From positions 79,361,751-79,425,750 of the forward strand of contig OX422223.1 in assembly GCA_949130495.1 (NCBI GenBank): a stretch of DNA of 64,000 bases. Direction: 5' to 3'. Made by a program: the position numbers and the translations under genes. Position 1 is the first letter of the stretch; each line of letters begins with the position of its first letter. A model generated the notes under the pieces. It was not told where the DNA came from, made no database searches, and saw only the letters and a program-made list of their open reading frames with translations. Shown one piece after another: positions 60,002 to 64,000 of the stretch. The stretch comes from Sambucus nigra (lineage: Eukaryota; Streptophyta; Magnoliopsida; Dipsacales; Adoxaceae).

Positions 60002-61120
60002 TTATCTGTCTTTGCAGACATAACACGTACTACCAAAGGTTCTAAGGTACTTAAGATTTAGCTTCTTCCCATACCAAAGTTCGTAAGGAGTTTGTTTAGA
60101 GTTCTTTCTAAGATAGACCCTATTTATAATGTGACCCGCAGTATGAATAGCTTCTACCCAAAAATACTTAGGTAAGGTTTTTTTATGAATCATAACTCGT
60201 GCCATCTCTTGAAGGGTACGATTATTTCTCTCAGCTATACCGTTCTGTTAAGGATTCTTAGGAGCACTAAATTCATGTTTGTAACCATTATAGTCACAAT
60301 ACTCTATAACCCCAGTATCAATGAATTCTCCACGTCTATCACTACGGATCCTATTTACTTGAGAGTCTTTCTCATTTTCAATTCGAAGTAAAATATTCAA
60401 AAAGTTTTCAAATGTATCAGAATTTTGTTTTAAGAAAGCTACCCAAGTAAATCTGGTGAAGTCATCAACCATAACTAGAATATAACCGTGTCCACAGAGA
60501 CTAACAGTTCGAGAAGGACCCATAAGGTCCATATGGATGAGCTCCAAGGGTTTAGATGTAAGGATATCTTTGACTTTCTTATGAGGAGCCTTAATAATTT
60601 TTCCTTCTTGACAAGAACCATAGATAATGTTAGAAATAGGTTTAATCTTAGGAATGCCTCTAACTATTTCTTGAGAAGACAATCTACTAAGGTTTTCGTA
60701 ATTTATGTGACCCATACGATTATGCCATATCTCATTGTCATCCATTCTGGCAATTTTACAGACCTCAAAACTATTTTGAACTTTATAACAATTGTCCGGA
60801 GTCCTGAGTCCTATAATAATGCACTCACCTTTTTCATTTAAAATTTTATAATTATTCTTTGAAAAGGTGACAGTATGATTTGAGTCACTAAATTGGGAGA
60901 TACTGAGTATGTTTGCCTTAAGACCTTTTACTAGAAGAACATTTTCAAGTAAAGGTAATCCTTCTTATTGGAGTATTCCTTTACCAATGATTTGAGATGA
61001 TACACTATCACGAAAAATAACTTTTCCTCCAGCAAAACTGGTTTTGTTTAAGAGTTTGGTATCATACCCAGTCATGTGTTTTGAACATCCAGAGTCTAAA
61101 TACCAACCAGAGGGAGTGTG
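60002..61120 (-). pseudogene. pol: SIRE B protease and integrase, broken
   Basis: Protease: WYLDSGCSKHMTG keeps the Asp-Ser-Gly triad (61088-61096). Then ENVLLVKGLKANILSISQ. Integrase: IWHNRMGHINYENL zinc block, with one Cys replaced by Tyr (YGSCQEGK). LIHMDLMGP carries the first Asp, RIRSDRRGEF the second, and NGIAERNNR the Glu. TLQEMARVMIHKKTLPKYFW and TPYELWYGKK follow, up to a stop at 60002. One stop lies just before QNG and one at 60002. A single-base gain in an A/T run near 59955-59962 moves the next section out of frame. Confidence 0.9.
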
Positions 61121-63624
61121 TTAGGCTTTCAAAGAAGTAATAAAAAAAATTACACTTCATCTGGGTAATAGGTCATCTTTTCTAACCCAAACAGCTCTAG
61201 TTTTCATTTTGCACTTATTTGCTCTTAATTGATAAAATTTGCGAGCATTAGATTTATGTTGAAAAATGTTTTACGCATGAGGATGAATTTTATGGAAAGT
61301 AAGAGCATTTGATTTAGAAATGTGTTTAGGAATCCTTCTTGGAAATGATCTTGTAGGTTTGGTCTTTCTCTTTCTATAGTTAGAGTTTTTGTCTGGTTGT
61401 CTAGGAAGAACATAATTGTTACGGCTTCTCCTAGAATAGTTAAAGTTTTGGGACACAGGAGTACTATAGACAGGATTGACTAAACGTCTAAAGTATCAAC
61501 CTTCAAAGGAATGACCATATAAGTCACAGTAAGAGCAATATAGATTGCTCGAGGATGGTATCTCCCTAGGAAAGTCTCTAAACATAGATTTAATGACATT
61601 TTTGAGTTGTACCGTATTCCTAAGGATTATAGTTTGAAAGTCAGAATCACTCTTCCTAATTGGGGGACGAACATATTTAGTCTTAGGAAGATTTTCACAC
61701 TTAGAGCAACTTGATTCCCCAATATCAAACTTTGAATTTTTTCATCAAAATCATTTTTCAGAGATCGAAAATCTGGACAAGTATCTACAGGTCTTTTGCC
61801 TCATGACACAAACTTAATTGGTTCAAAGATTTTAGTATGAGTCTTCAAATTGGGGCAAAATCCTATTCCAGTTTGATCATCAGAATTGGTTTTGGAATCA
61901 GCAACAAAAGCATCAAAACAATTTTAATTATTTTTAAATTTAGCAAATTTTTTGAAAACAGTTGCTGTCTTTTCTTTGGATTGTTCCAATTCTACTAATA
62001 ATGTCCCTTTATATTTTTTCTCCAGAGTTTCATTTTCTTCAATCAAATTCTTCAATTTTGATTAAATATTTTGACTTCATTTTCATGAGTTAAACATTGG
62101 GAAGTATACTCTTCAGCGTTAAGTTTAACCATCAGACTTACGTCTTCTAATTTCTTAATGAGATCTTTCACTATCTTTTCTAGTCTAGTGCTTTTCTTGA
62201 GAGTTTTCACATAAAGTGTGTGAATGTCAGGGAGGTCTTCAGTGTCTGAGTCACTAAGTGCAGTTTATGAAGTGTCCCTTAAGGATTCAATTCTTGAACT
62301 CACGCACCCATTGCAATCGTCATTATCGTAATCCCTTTGACTCACACACCCCGTGGTAGAACTAGTAATATTCTCAGAAATTAAAGAATCTAAACCAGTA
62401 GCAGCATGATTTATAACAGCAGAAGTAGAGTTATTAGCATCATTCTCATACATAGTCATATCATTATTGTAGATTATTTTGGCAAAGAAAGACACGCAAG
62501 GATCAAAACAATCAGAAGATTCAGGTTCCTCAGTTTCAGAATCGCTTGAATCATCCCATGTTTTGCCAATGTTAGCCCTAGTATGTTTATTGGTAGTGTT
62601 CAGCTTTGCTCTAGAGTCTTGTGCTATGTGTCATAGTTTTCCACATCTAAAACACTCAATGTTCTTGAAGTCTTTGTTGAGTCTCATGTCCTTGTGATGT
62701 TTATCTTGACCTTTCTCATGAGGTTTGTAGTTAGACTGAATTGGATAATTTGGCTTGCCTTGTCTATTTGCCAATTTATTTCTAAATTTGATAATTTTCT
62801 TAAATTGTTTTGACATTAAGGAAATTTGATTATCCAAACTATATGTATCACATTCCTCATCATCATTAGTGGAAATAGTGAATTCAGGTTTCATCAAATT
62901 AAAGGAAAAACTCAAGTTGGAACTAGTCTGTTTCCTATGGGACTGGGTCATTTGTTTCTTAAATTCTAATTCCATTTCCACAGTTCGTAGTTTACTACTG
63001 AGTAATTTAGGAGTGAGATTTTGATCACACATTTCCTCAATAGCATATATTTTTTTGGCAAATTTCTGTGGCAATGATCTCAAAATTTTAGATACAATTT
63101 CATATTTGTCATATGTTATCCAATTAGCATGCAGTTTGGTCACAATGTCAGTTAATTTCATGTAAAAGTCATCAAAGGTTTCAGAATCTGACATAATTAG
63201 GGAGTTATACTGTTGGATAAGCATTTGAGTTTTATCAGCCTTAACTCTAGTGTCACCTTCATGTGCAGTGATCAGTGTATCCCAAGCTTCCTTAGAAGTG
63301 GCACAAGATGAGATCCTTTTGAACTCATGTTCATTTATGGACATAAAAATGGCATTCTTGCCTTTGTTATTGTTTCGAGAAGTTTGCTTCTCTTCTTGTG
63401 TGAACTCACTTAATGCTTTCTTAATCCTCTCATTACTTCCTTCAGTGGCTGGTTTAGTAGGATAAGTGTAACCATTTTCAACAATATCCCAGACATCATC
63501 TCCTAAGGTTCCTTGTATGAAAGAAACCATTCTTACCTTCCAGTAAGAAAAGTTGTTTCCATCAAAGAGTGGGGGTCTGGTCAAGTTACCAAATATTTCA
63601 TTTTTCTCGTCCTTTGTTTTGATT
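61121..63624 (-). pseudogene. gag: SIRE B gag, broken
   Basis: From about 63624 the frame reads LTRPPLFDGNNFSYWKVRM then VSFIQGTLGDDVW. It continues with capsid-like blocks: CATSKEAWDTLITAHEGDT, FDDFYMKLTDIVTK and ILRSLPQKFAKKIYAIEE. The zinc knuckle CFRCGKL is cut by a stop (62631) where Gly is expected, and its last Cys is Ser. The same frame continues to 62265. Then come a charged helical region (KKSTRLEKIVKDLIKKLED, about 62100-62230) and a second knuckle YCSYCDLYGHSF whose last Cys is a stop (about 61500-61545). No in-frame ATG precedes the first block. Confidence 0.88.
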
Positions 63625-63674
63625 TTAAGAAAATAATTTCAGAAAACACAAGATCTTTTAAAAATATTTCCAAA

Positions 63675-63685
63675 GCTCTGATACT
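63675..63685 (-). other. primer-binding site, iMet type
   Basis: Minus strand AGTATCAGAGC, three bases (ATT) from the LTR end. One mismatch to the usual GGTATCAGAGC. Confidence 0.8.
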
Positions 63686-63688
63686 AAT

Positions 63689-64000
63689 TGAAAAACTATT
63701 ACTAAAGCCGTTTAATACAAGACTAAACTATTTAAGTAACTCCGAACTATTTTTTGAAGAAACTCTTTTCTAGAAATCAAATAAGTTTTTAATCACAAGA
63801 TGTGTTTAAAATTTGCACGAGATCAGTTCAAGATTTGTTAACAAGTTTTGAAAAACAAAACTAAAACAATTTTAAATTAGCACACTAATCAGAATGAGAT
63901 GAGGAGATGTAGAAAGATTAATGACAAGATATTTTTAATGTGGTAAACCTCACCCAAATGAGTAAACATCCACGACTCCATCTACGGAGTAAAAAGAAAA
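63689..64000 (-). repeat. right (5') LTR of SIRE B, partial
   Basis: First 312 bp of the 5' LTR (its 3' end on the minus strand). Colinear with 55802-56115; continues past the window end. Confidence 0.9.

Larger units (their letters stand above)
55802..64000 (-). mobile_element. SIRE B: SIRE-like Ty1/copia element, 5' LTR runs off the window
   Basis: A direct repeat is found at 55802-56115 and 63689-64000 (one edge of each LTR). Gag, protease, integrase, RT and RNase H relics lie between them on the minus strand, in copia order. An iMet-like primer site adjoins the right LTR and a purine tract adjoins the left one. The gag has a zinc knuckle, a long charged helical region, then a second knuckle before protease, as in the SIRE lineage. 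Pol carries only a handful of stops and one clear single-base frameshift, so it is younger than SIRE A. The second TSD lies outside the window. Confidence 0.88.

Noticed and set aside
58108..60745. Endogenous pararetrovirus
   Set aside because: RT and RNase H follow protease and integrase in Ty1/copia order, with LTRs and primer sites. No movement-protein or viral coat motif is seen.
1..64000. CRISPR array, operon or prokaryotic gene cluster
   Set aside because: No regularly spaced direct repeats with unique spacers, no ribosome-binding-site-led gene series, and all recognisable coding sequence is plant transposable elements.

Overview
This window looks like a gene-poor, AT-rich stretch of nuclear DNA from a flowering plant, probably intergenic or pericentromeric heterochromatin. 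The evidence is the set of plant-type transposable elements: SIRE-like Ty1/copia, Tekay/Del-type and Athila/Tat-type Ty3/gypsy, non-autonomous LTR elements with a plant transposon-protein domain, a PIF/Harbinger remnant and Helitron ends. There is nothing bacterial in it. I found no intact host gene, no rRNA or tRNA gene and no CRISPR array. I cannot name the species.

Layout. 1-4.6 kb: unclassified AT-rich DNA with a cluster of perfect inverted repeats (525-750) and two LTR-like promoter stretches. 4.6-9.1 kb: an old non-autonomous LTR element on the minus strand. 9.37-13.41 kb: one long Tekay-like LTR followed by a polypurine tail. 13.4-18.2 kb: unclassified DNA with a Harbinger transposase relic (about 15.0-15.4 kb), a CT/CA microsatellite and a decayed repeat of about 153 bp. 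18181-28324: a structurally complete but coding-dead Tekay-type element on the minus strand (3-kb LTRs, iMet primer site, polypurine tract, TSD CTCTA). 28600-51123: a SIRE-like copia element on the plus strand (perfect TSD TTTTC) whose integrase gene has been hit twice. One hit is a 9.3-kb Athila/Tat-like non-autonomous element (32381-41681). The other is a 4.7-kb non-autonomous element carrying a gag-like ORF (41958-46673). 51.1-55.0 kb: unclassified DNA with two tail-to-tail Helitron termini. 55006-55801: part of another Tekay-like LTR, cut by a younger SIRE-like element on the minus strand (55802 to beyond the window end).

The window is best read as a time-ordered nest. Host-like DNA was invaded by the Tekay element and SIRE A. 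SIRE A was then invaded by the two non-autonomous elements, and a Tekay-like LTR by SIRE B. All coding regions of autonomous elements are broken by stops or frameshifts. SIRE B is the least decayed and still reads YVDD in its reverse transcriptase.

The less ordinary material is: (i) a reading frame of about 626 codons, four stops, unknown function, in the Athila-like element; (ii) palindromic TTCGAA/TCGATCGA arrays inside the LTRs of four different families; (iii) the triple hairpin cluster near the left end; (iv) the paired Helitron tails. I see no convincing new enzymatic system.
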